From Streptomyces sp. YIM 121038 (GTDB taxonomy: Bacteria; Actinomycetota; Actinomycetes; Streptomycetales; Streptomycetaceae): 64,000 nt of DNA. The translations under genes were made by a program, and so were the position numbers. The first letter of the stretch is position 1. Every line of letters starts with the position of its first letter. The notes under the pieces were generated by a model, which saw only the letters and a list, made by a program, of their open reading frames with translations, was not told the DNA's origin and made no database searches. Where the stretch lies: positions 4,526,001 through 4,590,000 of the forward strand of contig NZ_CP030771.1 of NCBI RefSeq assembly GCF_006088715.1, in the 5' to 3' direction. Below, one piece after another: positions 7,419 through 14,780 of this stretch.

Positions 7419-8906
7419 ATGCGCGGAGGTGACGGTGCGGGAGCGGACCGTCCCGGAGCCGTGGGTCCGGAGGGCCGGGGGCCCGCGGCCGTGGGTCCGG
7501 AGAGCCGGGGGCCCGCGGCCGTCGGCCCGGAGAGCCGGGGGCCCGCGGCCGTCGGCCCGGAAAGCCGGGGGCCCGCGGCCGTCGGCCCGGAAAGCCGGGG
7601 GCCCGCGGCCGTCGGCCCGGAAAGCCGGGGGCCCGCGGCCGTCGGCCCGGAAAGCCGGTGGCCCGCGGCCGTCATGCACACCGCGTTCTTCCTGCTGCTC
7701 GCCGCCTCGCTCTCCCGCTTCCTGCTGCGCCACCCCGGCGAGCCCCGTACACCCTGGATCATCGCCCTCTCGGCCGTACTCGCCCTCCTGTACGTGCTCG
7801 GCCCGGCCCTCGGCGCCACGCCCAACCCCCGCCGTCTGCTGTGGCTCGGCGCGGTCGTCGGCGTCTGGGTGGTCCTCGTGGTCCTCGCGCCGAGCTACGC
7901 GTGGTGCGCGGTGCCGCTCTTCTACACCGGCCTGCGGACGCTGCCCACGCGCGCGGCCCTCGCCCTCGTCGCCGTCCTGACGGCCCTCGTGGTCGCGGCC
8001 CAGCTGCGGCTCGCGGACGGCTTCGACCCGAACCTGGCGTTCGCGCCGCCCGCCGTGGCGGCCGTGGCGACGGCGGTGTTCGTCCACATGCAGCGGCAGA
8101 CGGCGCGGCAGCGCGCCCTCATCGACGACCTGCTGCGCACCCGGCGCGAACTCGCCGCCACCGAACGGCGCGAGGGCACGCTCGCCGAGCGGCAGCGCCT
8201 GTCCATGGAGATCCACGACACGCTGGCCCAGGGCCTGTCCAGCCAGCGGATGCTGCTCCAGGCGGCGGACCGGGTGTGGGACACGGACGCGGCGGCGGCC
8301 CGCGCCCACGTCCGTACCGCCGGGTCCATCGCCGACCGCGGCCTGGCCGAGGCCCGCCGCCTCGTCCACGACCTGGCCCCGGTGGACCTGGCCGAGGCGG
8401 GACCCGACCCGGCGTACGCGCTGCCCGCGGCGCTGCGGACGCTGGCGGGGCGGGAGTCGGGCGCGGGCCTGACGGTCCGCTTCCACGCCGAGGGCACACC
8501 GGTCCCGCTCGCGGGCCGCGCCCGCTCGGCGCTCCTGCGGATCGCACAGGGCGCGCTGGCGAACGTACGCGAGCACGCGGGCGCGGCCACGGCCGCGCTG
8601 ACCCTGACGTACCTCGACGACCAGGTGGTCCTCGACGTGGCGGACGACGGGCGGGGGTTCGCACCACCGGCGCCCGGCGGTACGCGGGGCGCGCGGAGCG
8701 CGCGGGGGCACGGTCTCCCCGCGATCCGCGCGCGGGCGGCGCAGCTGGGCGGAACGCTGACGGTGGAGTCGGCGCCGGGCGAGGGGACGGTGCTCTCGGT
8801 GGCGATCCCGCTGGGAGCCGGTCCGTACGCGGGGCTCGACGACGAGGGCCGAGAGGGCCCAAAGGGCCCAGAGGGCCGACACGGGAGGCACGATGGACGC
8901 GGGTGA
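7419..8906 (+). CDS. senS: SenS sensor histidine kinase with N-terminal decapeptide repeats
   Basis: Membrane sensor kinase of the NarL-partner class, expected to sense HbpS outside and phosphorylate SenR. The 495 residues are: a 13-residue leader, seven AVGPESRGPA-type decapeptides (14-83), five or six membrane segments (about 86-220), HisKA_3 with MEIHDTLAQGLSSQR (phosphoacceptor His266), and HATPase_c with VADDGRGF and GHGLPAIRARA. The ATG at 7419 has a textbook AGGAGG six bases upstream. An internal ATG at 7674 would give a conventional kinase without the repeats, but no binding site as good is present. The repeat stays in frame throughout. The stop overlaps senR by 14 bases, implying translational coupling. 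Confidence 0.88.
   Translation: MRGGDGAGADRPGAVGPEGRGPAAVGPESRGPAAVGPESRGPAAVGPESRGPAAVGPESRGPAAVGPESRGPAAVGPESRWPAAVMHTAFFLLLAASLSRFLLRHPGEPRTPWIIALSAVLALLYVLGPALGATPNPRRLLWLGAVVGVWVVLVVLAPSYAWCAVPLFYTGLRTLPTRAALALVAVLTALVVAAQLRLADGFDPNLAFAPPAVAAVATAVFVHMQRQTARQRALIDDLLRTRRELAATERREGTLAERQRLSMEIHDTLAQGLSSQRMLLQAADRVWDTDAAAARAHVRTAGSIADRGLAEARRLVHDLAPVDLAEAGPDPAYALPAALRTLAGRESGAGLTVRFHAEGTPVPLAGRARSALLRIAQGALANVREHAGAATAALTLTYLDDQVVLDVADDGRGFAPPAPGGTRGARSARGHGLPAIRARAAQLGGTLTVESAPGEGTVLSVAIPLGAGPYAGLDDEGREGPKGPEGRHGRHDGRG
7458..7667 (+). repeat. Seven 30-bp tandem repeats within senS
   Basis: Seven uninterrupted 30-bp units encode AVGPESRGPA with small variations: unit 1 has G for S, and unit 7 has W for G. 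Units 3-7 are almost identical at the DNA level, a sign of recent expansion. The array lies between the senS ribosome binding site and the first membrane helix. Confidence 0.95.
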
Positions 8907-10056
8907 GGATCTGGGCCTGGGCGGGGGGCCTGGGGGCGGGGCGGGTGACGGGTCTGGCGGGGGTCCGGGGGGCGGGCCTGGCGGCAACCCGGGCGACGGC
9001 CTCGGCGGCAGCCCGAGCGGCGGGCCTGGCGGGGGCCCGGGTGGCGGACCCGGCGGCAACCCGGGTGGCGGACCCGGGGATGGCCCGGCCGGCGGGCCCG
9101 GCTGCAGCACGGGCGGCAACCCGAGCGGCAGGCCCGGCGGCAGCCCGGAGGGCGGGCCTGGCGACAACTCGGGCGGCGGACCCGGCGGGAACCCGGGTGG
9201 CGGACCCGGGGATGGCCCGGCCGGCGGGCCCGGCTGCAGCACGGGCGGCAACCCGGGCGACGGCCTCGGCGGCAGCCCGAGCGGCGGACCCGGGGATGGC
9301 CCGGGGGACGGCGCGGGCGGTGCCGTTGACGACAGCGCGGGTGGCGCCGCAGGCGGCAGCTCGGGTGGCGCCGCAGGCGACAGCTCGGGCGGCGCCGCAG
9401 GCGACAGCTCGGGCGGCAGCTCGGGTGGCTTGCCGGTCCGGCTTCTCGTCTGCGACGACCACGCCGTCGTCCGGGCGGGCCTGCTCGCCCTGCTCGGCAG
9501 CGCGCCCGGGGTCGAGGTGGTCGGGGAGGCCGGTTCCGGCGAGGAGGCGGTGGCCCTGGCCGCGAAGCTGCGGCCGGACGTCGTCCTCATGGACCTCCAA
9601 CTGGGCCCCGGGACGGACGGCGTGGAGGCCACGCGCCGCATCACGGCGGCGGCCGGGGGCGGGAGGCCGCACGTCCTTGTCCTCACCACGTACGACACCG
9701 ACGCCGACATCACCCGTGCGATCGAGGCGGGCGCCACCGGCTATCTGCTCAAGGCCGAGCGGCCCGAGGAGCTGTTCTCGGCGATCCGCGCCGCCGCGTG
9801 CGGCCGCACCGCGCTCTCGCCGCCCGTCGCGTCCCGCGTGATGGCCCGCATGCGGGAACCCCGGCCCGGCCTCACCCCGCGCGAACGCGACATCCTGGGC
9901 CAGCTGGCGCAGGGCCTCGGCAACCGCGAGATCGCCCGTGCGCTGTTCATCAGCGAGGCCACGGTGAAGACGCACCTGGGCCGCATCTACGACAAGCTCG
10001 GCGTGGAGACACGGGCGGGCGCGGTGGCCGTGGCCAAGGAACAGCGGCTCCTCTAG
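8893..10056 (+). CDS. senR: SenR response regulator with about 180-residue Gly/Pro-rich N-terminal extension
   Basis: NarL/FixJ-type regulator: a receiver at about 182-300 (acidic pair CDDH, phosphoacceptor Asp234 in VVLMDLQLG, Lys in YLLKAERPEE), then a LuxR-type helix-turn-helix at about 318-380 (LTPRERDILGQLAQGLGNREIA, ATVKTHLGRIYDKL). It is the cognate partner of SenS in the haem-responsive system. What is odd is the first 181 residues, a tetrapeptide-patterned Gly-rich stretch (GGPG, GNPG, GSPS, DGPA). The ATG at 8893 has GGGAGG close by, and no later ATG or GTG precedes the receiver in frame, so the extension is probably translated. Known SenR proteins, as I recall, begin directly at the receiver. 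Confidence 0.85.
   Translation: MDAGEDLGLGGGPGGGAGDGSGGGPGGGPGGNPGDGLGGSPSGGPGGGPGGGPGGNPGGGPGDGPAGGPGCSTGGNPSGRPGGSPEGGPGDNSGGGPGGNPGGGPGDGPAGGPGCSTGGNPGDGLGGSPSGGPGDGPGDGAGGAVDDSAGGAAGGSSGGAAGDSSGGAAGDSSGGSSGGLPVRLLVCDDHAVVRAGLLALLGSAPGVEVVGEAGSGEEAVALAAKLRPDVVLMDLQLGPGTDGVEATRRITAAAGGGRPHVLVLTTYDTDADITRAIEAGATGYLLKAERPEELFSAIRAAACGRTALSPPVASRVMARMREPRPGLTPRERDILGQLAQGLGNREIARALFISEATVKTHLGRIYDKLGVETRAGAVAVAKEQRLL
8923..9433 (+). repeat. 12-bp tandem repeat encoding the SenR extension
   Basis: Degenerate 12-bp units, four codons each and glycine rich, run almost from the start codon to the receiver domain. A larger block of about 75 bases beginning near 9056 recurs near 9188, displaced by 132 bases (eleven units). 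This shows expansion by block duplication. The region stays open in several frames because of its composition. Confidence 0.9.
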
Positions 10057-10219
10057 CCGGGCCGAAGGCTCCTCCGGCCGGGGCCTGGGCGCAGCAGCGG
10101 CTCCCTCGACCGGGCCTCGGGAACGGCACCTCCCCCGACCAGGGCCTCCTCCGGCCAGGGTCAGAGAGCAGCGGCTCTTCCCGCCGGGGCCGAGGAGCGG
10201 CGCCAGCCCTGGCCGGGGG
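10057..10219. other. Gene-free spacer after senR
   Basis: A 163-base convergent spacer built of loosely repeated CTCCGGCCGGGGCC-like and CAGCGGCTC segments that can form GC-rich hairpins. One of these probably ends both the senR transcript and the opposing transcript at 10220. No gene is seen. Confidence 0.4.
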
Positions 10220-10720
10220 CTAGGACACGCGCGGGAAGCTGGCCAGGAGGGTCCACAGGGCCGGGTTCTCGCCGAGCCCCTCGTGCAGGTCGGTCAGGTC
10301 GGCCACCACGTCGTGCAGGAAGTCGCGTGCCTCGCGGCGCAGTTCGGCGTGCGAGAAGGTGAGCGGCGGCTCGCCCGGGTCCAGCCAGTCCGCGTCGATG
10401 TCGACCCACCCGAAGCGCCGCTCGAAGAGCATCCGGTCCGTGGACTCGGTGAAGTCCAGCTCGGCGTGCTGGGGCCGCGCGGCCCTGCTGCCCATCGGGT
10501 CCTGGTCGAGCCGCTCCGCGATGTCGCACAGGGCCCACGCGAAGTCGAGCACCGGCACCCATCCCCAGGCTGTGGACAGCTCCCGGTCGGCCTTGGTGTC
10601 GGCCAGGTACACGTCCCCGCAGAACAGGTCGTGCCGCAGGGTGTGGACGTCCGCGGTGCGGTAGTCCAGCTGGGGCGGGTCGGGGAAGCGGCGGGAGAGG
10701 GCGTAGCCGATGTCGAGCAC
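10220..10720 (-). CDS. Conserved hypothetical protein, 166 residues
   Basis: I do not recognise this family with certainty. The protein is soluble and acidic, with no signal peptide or membrane helix. Visible features are an N-terminal MLDIGYALSRRFPDPPQLDY, a WGWVPVLDFAWALCDIAERL helix, an aromatic FGWVDIDADWLDPG segment, and a C-terminal helical part (RREARDFLHDVVADLTDL). The start is a GTG at 10720 with GAGG just upstream. It is convergent with senR and followed in its own upstream direction by a long repeat region, so it is probably a single-gene unit. Codon use matches its neighbours, which supports a real gene. Confidence 0.7.
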   Translation of the reverse strand: MLDIGYALSRRFPDPPQLDYRTADVHTLRHDLFCGDVYLADTKADRELSTAWGWVPVLDFAWALCDIAERLDQDPMGSRAARPQHAELDFTESTDRMLFERRFGWVDIDADWLDPGEPPLTFSHAELRREARDFLHDVVADLTDLHEGLGENPALWTLLASFPRVS

Positions 10721-10830
10721 GCCTCGATGGTGCCATGCGCGCCCCCCGCCCCCTCACGCCCGCTACGCCGCTACGCCCCACGCGACCGCCCCCGCACAAC
10801 CGCCCTCCACCTCGGGCGCCCCCTAGCCCC

Positions 10831-11099
10831 CCCCGGATAGCCACCCTCTATCCGCGCGGCCCCTGGCCACCCCGCACAGTTGCCCTCCACCCCACGCGGC
10901 CCCTAGCCACCCCGCACAGTTGCCCTCCACCCCACGCGGCCCCTAGCCACCCCGCACAGTTGCCCTCCACCCCACGCGGCCCCTAGCCACCCCGCACAGT
11001 TGCCCTCCACCCCACGCGGCCCCTAGCCACCCCGCACAGTTGCCCTCCACCCCGCGCGAGCCCTGGCCACCCACGCAGCCGCCCGCCGTCCCGCACGAG
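10831..11099. repeat. 40-bp tandem repeat array
   Basis: Five consecutive 40-bp units at 10861-10900, 10901-10940, 10941-10980, 10981-11020 and 11021-11060. Units 2, 3 and 4 appear identical, unit 1 has one change, and unit 5 is altered at its end. Degenerate units extend on both sides. There are no spacers, so this is a minisatellite and not a CRISPR array. Confidence 0.95.
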
Positions 11100-12339
11100 C
11101 CCTGGCTGTCGCCCTCCGCCCCGGGCCACCGTCAGCCGCCCGAGGAAGCGGCCTCCGCCCCGGTACCGGCCCCACCCACCGACGAGCCCAGGCCACGCGT
11201 GTCCGAGCTGGTCCCACCCACCCGCCCCCACCTGCGGCAGCAGGCCCCCAGGCCCAAGCCCCACCCGGTCAAGCCAAGAGCCACGGGCGAACAGTTGGCA
11301 AAGCCCCTCACGGCCACCGCGCCCGGTACCACCGACGAGCCACGCCGCGCGCGCCCCGGCCAGCCCCACCCACCTACGACAGCAAGGGCCAGGCACGAGC
11401 CCTCCCCGGCGAGGCCGGAAGCCACAAGCGGACATGCGGGAGAACCCGTGCGGCAGCAGCAGCGGCGCCATCCGGCCAGCCACAGCGGCCACCGCCACCG
11501 ACACCGAGCCCACGCCGCGCCCGAGCCCCCGACCTCAACCAGCGACAGCGAGGGCCCCCGGCGTAAGCCCCACCCCGCGCGGCCAGGGGCCACGAGCGAG
11601 CAGGCGGGGAGAGCCCTCCTGCGGCAGCGGCAGCGGCAGCGGCGCCACCCAACCAGCCACAGCCCCCGACCGGCGCCACCGTCAAACCCACGTGCCACCG
11701 TCCCGGGCCGATCCACCGTCCGCCGCCAACGAGCCCACGCCACGCGCCCGGGCCAGTCCCCCCCCCGGCCCCCACCCGGCGAAGCCAGGAGCAACGGGTG
11801 GGTGGGTGGGAAAGCCCGCCGCGGTAGCGGCGGGGCCACACGACCAGCCGCAGCGCCCCGCGTCGGACCCGCGCAGGCGAAAGCCGGGGCGGTACGGGTG
11901 GGAGGGCGGGAAGGCCCGCCAGGGCCAAGCGGCACCGGACCGACAGGAACACCCCGCCAGGGCTGAGCCGCAGGCCCCGGACAAGGCCCGCAGAGGCAGG
12001 GCTGCGCCGGGACAGCGGAGAAGGCCCGCCACGGCAGGGCTGCGCCAGGGCCGGGGAGAGGCCCGGCAGGGCAGGGGGCAAGGCGGCAGAGGAAGCCCGC
12101 CACAGCAAGGCCACAGGCAAGGCGACGGCAGGCCCTGGCGGCAGGGCCGGGCGCGGTGGGGGCAGGCCCCAGCCGCAGGGCCGGGTGGGGTGGGGGCAGG
12201 CCCCGGTGGCAGGGCCGGGTGGGGTGGGGGTGGCGCTGTGGCGGGGGCTCCCGCCAGGCCCTGGCCTGGCGATGTCACACCGGCCAGGGGCAGACCCGTC
12301 GTACCCGTACGAGGACCACGACAGAAACGGACCCCACCC
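11100..12339. repeat. 1.2-kb block of degenerate long repeats, no gene
   Basis: Four imperfect units of about 150-230 bp run from about 11160 to 11900. Each contains a CCACGAGC.GGCAG..GGGAA-type core and a CGAGCCCACGCC-type end. They are followed by three 34-bp units starting at 12141, 12175 and 12209 (built on GCAGGGCCGGGTGGGGTGG). Part of the last long unit (about 11847-11910) closely matches 36158-36220. Long open frames cross the block on both strands, but they are repetitive Pro/Arg/Gly translations without family character. Promoter elements for the next gene must lie within it. Confidence 0.8.
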
Positions 12340-13554
12340 ATGCCCCGCACCCCTTCGACCACCCCCACCGTCACGGTGATCGGCGGCGGCTTCGCCGGCC
12401 TCACCGCGGCCATCGCCGCCGCCGAGGGCGGAGCCCGGGTCACCGTGCACGAGGCGCACCACACGCTGGGCGGCCGCGCCCGCACCTCGGAGGGCACGTA
12501 CCGGACGAACGACGGACCGCACGCGCTGTACAACGGCGGCCCGCACTGGACCTGGCTCAAGCAGCGGGACCTGATCGGCGAACTGGCCCCGCTGCCGCCC
12601 CTGGAGGCCGCGCGGCTGCGGCTGCGCCACCGGGGCGCGCTGCGCCGCACCCCGCCCCTGGCGATGCTGCGGCTGCTGCGCCGGGCGCCCGAACAGGCCC
12701 CCGTCGACGAGGACTTCCTGACCTGGGCCACGCGCGAGGTGGGCCCGGAGGGCGCCCGTGCGGCGGCCCACTACACCGCCGTGGCGCTCTTCCACCACGA
12801 CCCGGGCGCGCTGTCCGCCCGCTTCGTGCACACCCGGTTCCGCCGCGCCGCGAAGCTGCCCCCGGAGGCGCACTACCCGGTGGGCGGCTGGGGCACGGTC
12901 GTGGACCGGATGGCCGCCCGCGCCTGGAACCTGGGCGTCCGGGTGGAGACGCTGGCCCGCGTCGGCGACATCGCGGAGCCCGCGCGGCGCGGCCCCGTCA
13001 TCGTCGCCACCTCGCTCGACGCCGCGCGGCGGCTCCTGCGGGACGACGGGCTGACCTGGGAGAGCGGGCGCACCACCCTCGTGGACGTGGCGCTGCGCCC
13101 GCGCCGGGGCGATCTGTTCGCGGTGTCGGACCTGGACGGCACGGGCTGGATAGAGCGTTTTACCGCCCAGGACCGTACGCTCGCCCCGGAGGGGCGGCAG
13201 CTGATCCAGGGGCAGATCCCGCTCGCGCCGCACGAGTCGAAGGCGGACGGCGTCAGGCGCGCGGAGGAGCTGCTCGACCTCGGTTTCCGCGACTGGCGCG
13301 AGCGCGTGACCTGGCGCCGCGCCTCGGTGGCCGGCGGCCGCACGGGCGCCGTCGACCGGCCGGGCACGACCTGGCGCGACCGGCCCGCGGTGGACCGGGG
13401 CGACGGCGTGTTCCTGGCGGGCGACCAGGTGGCGGCGCCGGGGCTGCTCAGTGAGGTCTCCTTCAACAGCGCCATCGAGGCGGTGTCGCTCGCCCTGACC
13501 GGCACGGGCCGGCTGACCGCCACCACACCCTGGGTTGACCTCAAGTCCGCTTGA
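12340..13554 (+). CDS. FAD/NAD(P)-dependent oxidoreductase, phytoene desaturase-like
   Basis: A 404-residue flavoprotein of the amine oxidase / phytoene desaturase clan. It has an N-terminal Rossmann signature VIGGGFAGLTAAIAAAEGG, followed by the second FAD motif EAHHTLGGRARTSEG. The GDGVFLAGDQVAAPGLL near the C-terminus contacts the flavin ribityl chain. Members oxidise isoprenoid or amine substrates; the true substrate is unknown. The ATG at 12340 is used; no strong ribosome binding site is visible before it, so the start is less sure. The stop codon overlaps the SoxR box of the next gene. The family is usually around 400-500 residues. Confidence 0.82.
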   Translation: MPRTPSTTPTVTVIGGGFAGLTAAIAAAEGGARVTVHEAHHTLGGRARTSEGTYRTNDGPHALYNGGPHWTWLKQRDLIGELAPLPPLEAARLRLRHRGALRRTPPLAMLRLLRRAPEQAPVDEDFLTWATREVGPEGARAAAHYTAVALFHHDPGALSARFVHTRFRRAAKLPPEAHYPVGGWGTVVDRMAARAWNLGVRVETLARVGDIAEPARRGPVIVATSLDAARRLLRDDGLTWESGRTTLVDVALRPRRGDLFAVSDLDGTGWIERFTAQDRTLAPEGRQLIQGQIPLAPHESKADGVRRAEELLDLGFRDWRERVTWRRASVAGGRTGAVDRPGTTWRDRPAVDRGDGVFLAGDQVAAPGLLSEVSFNSAIEAVSLALTGTGRLTATTPWVDLKSA

Positions 13555-13557
13555 GGT
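13538..13557 (+). promoter_or_regulatory. SoxR box upstream of the quinone oxidoreductase gene
   Basis: ACCTCAAG and CTTGAGGT arms around TCCG. The core CCTCAAGTCCGCTTGAGG agrees with the E. coli soxS box in all positions except the central bases. A TTGACC at 13535-13540 can serve as the -35 element, placing the palindrome within the spacer as expected for a MerR-family activator. It overlaps the last codons of the upstream gene. A Streptomyces SoxR target of this same type (an NADPH-quinone reductase) is known. Confidence 0.85.
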
Positions 13558-13620
13558 TGAAGGGTGGGTGGTGGTCGGCCCCCGCCGGTCCAGCAAGCCC
13601 GCGTCCCTGAGGAGTTCGCC

Positions 13621-14628
13621 ATGCACGCCGTACGTCTGCACGCCTTCGGCCCCGCCGAGAACCTCACGTACGAGACCGTCGAGGACCCCACGCCCGGCCC
13701 GGGCCAGGTGCGGATCGCCGTCGCGGCGGCCGGGGTGCACCTGCTCGACACCTCGGTCCGGGAGGGCGAGCAGGGCCCGCTGCCCCAGCTGCCCGAGCTG
13801 CCGACGGTCCCGGGCCGCGAGGTCGCGGGCACCGTCGAGTCCGTCGGCGAGGGCGTGGACACCGCCTGGGCCGGCCGGCGCGTCGTCGCGCACATCGGCT
13901 TCGCCCCCGGCGGCTACGCCGAGCTGACCGTGACCGAGGCCGCCCGGCTGCACGAGCTCCCCGAAGGGCTCGGCTTCCCCGAGGCCGTCGGGCTCATCGG
14001 CACGGGGCGCACGACGATGGGCATCCTCCAGTTCACGGAGCTCGACGCCGACTCCGTCGTCGTCGTCCCCGCCGCCGCGGGCGGCATCGGCACCCTGCTC
14101 GTGAGCTACGCCAAGCACGCCGGGGCCACGGTCATCGGGCTCGCGGGCGGGCCCGCCAAGACGGCCCGCGTCACCGCGAACGGCGCCGACCTGGCCGTCG
14201 ACTACACCGACCCGGCCTGGCCCGACGAGGTCCGCGCGTTCCTGAAGGGCCTGGGCGACGGCGGCCGCGCCGCGACCGTGGTCCTCGACGGGGTGGGCGG
14301 CGACGCGGGCCGGGCCGCCGTGGACCTGCTCGGGCCCGGCGGCACCCACCTCACCTTCGGCTGGTCGGAGAAGAAGGGCCCGGTGGACCTGACCGACGAG
14401 GAGCTGGCCGCGCGCGGCATCACGCGGATCAACCCGCTCGGCGGGGCCATGCTGGAGAGGGCGGGCGGCGACAACCCCGTCCGCACCCTGGAGCTGGCCG
14501 CCCTGCGCGCCTGGGAGGGCGGCTACTTCACCCCCGCCGTGCAGACCTTCCCGCTGGCCGAGGCGGCCGCGGCGCACCGCGCCCTGGAGACCCGCGCCAC
14601 CACGGGCAAGGTGGTCCTGATCCCCTGA
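13621..14628 (+). CDS. Quinone oxidoreductase (zinc-free MDR family), SoxR target
   Basis: A 335-residue medium-chain dehydrogenase/reductase that likely reduces quinones or enones with NADPH. It has an N-terminal GroES-like fold (MHAVRLHAFGPAENL, GPGQVRIAVAAAGVHLLD, PGREVAGTVESVGEGV), then a nucleotide-binding domain with the AAAGGIGTLLVSYAKHAGA glycine motif. The structural and catalytic zinc cysteines of alcohol dehydrogenases are absent, as in the QOR subgroup. The ATG at 13621 follows GAGGAG. The SoxR box about 65 bases upstream indicates induction by redox-cycling compounds such as pigment antibiotics, with SoxR encoded elsewhere. Confidence 0.92.
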   Translation: MHAVRLHAFGPAENLTYETVEDPTPGPGQVRIAVAAAGVHLLDTSVREGEQGPLPQLPELPTVPGREVAGTVESVGEGVDTAWAGRRVVAHIGFAPGGYAELTVTEAARLHELPEGLGFPEAVGLIGTGRTTMGILQFTELDADSVVVVPAAAGGIGTLLVSYAKHAGATVIGLAGGPAKTARVTANGADLAVDYTDPAWPDEVRAFLKGLGDGGRAATVVLDGVGGDAGRAAVDLLGPGGTHLTFGWSEKKGPVDLTDEELAARGITRINPLGGAMLERAGGDNPVRTLELAALRAWEGGYFTPAVQTFPLAEAAAAHRALETRATTGKVVLIP

Positions 14629-14780
14629 GCCCCCACCCGGCTGTCCCCCTGCCCGTCCGATCCGCCGGGCCCCCGGGCCGGGCCCGCCCGATCCGCCGAG
14701 CCGGGCCCGCCCGGGATGCGCGGTCCCACTCCGGCAAAAATCGGATGCCCATGCGGCTTTCGCGAACTACCGTCCGGATT

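Noticed and set aside
9056..9262. The SenR extension as a collagen-like Gly-X-Y triple helix.
   Set aside because: The period is four residues (12 bp), not three, so a triple helix is not expected.
6633..9737. A 1034-codon minus-strand open frame across hbpS, senS and senR, rich in Pro-Pro-Gly repeats.
   Set aside because: It is the antisense of senS and senR joined to the true hbpS frame; only the last 185 codons have family character and a ribosome binding site. The collagen-like text is the complement of the senR repeat.
7658..9841. A 727-codon plus-strand frame overlapping senS and senR.
   Set aside because: Shifted frame of the same GC-rich DNA; Arg/Ala/Pro/Gly text without domains, while the other frame has complete kinase and regulator motifs.
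10861..11060. The 40-bp repeats as a possible CRISPR array.
   Set aside because: Units follow each other directly with no spacers, and no cas genes are near.
11374..14577. A 1067-codon minus-strand frame over the repeat block and two oxidoreductase genes.
   Set aside because: Antisense of two clear genes plus repeats; no motif, and translation of the repeat part is periodic low complexity.
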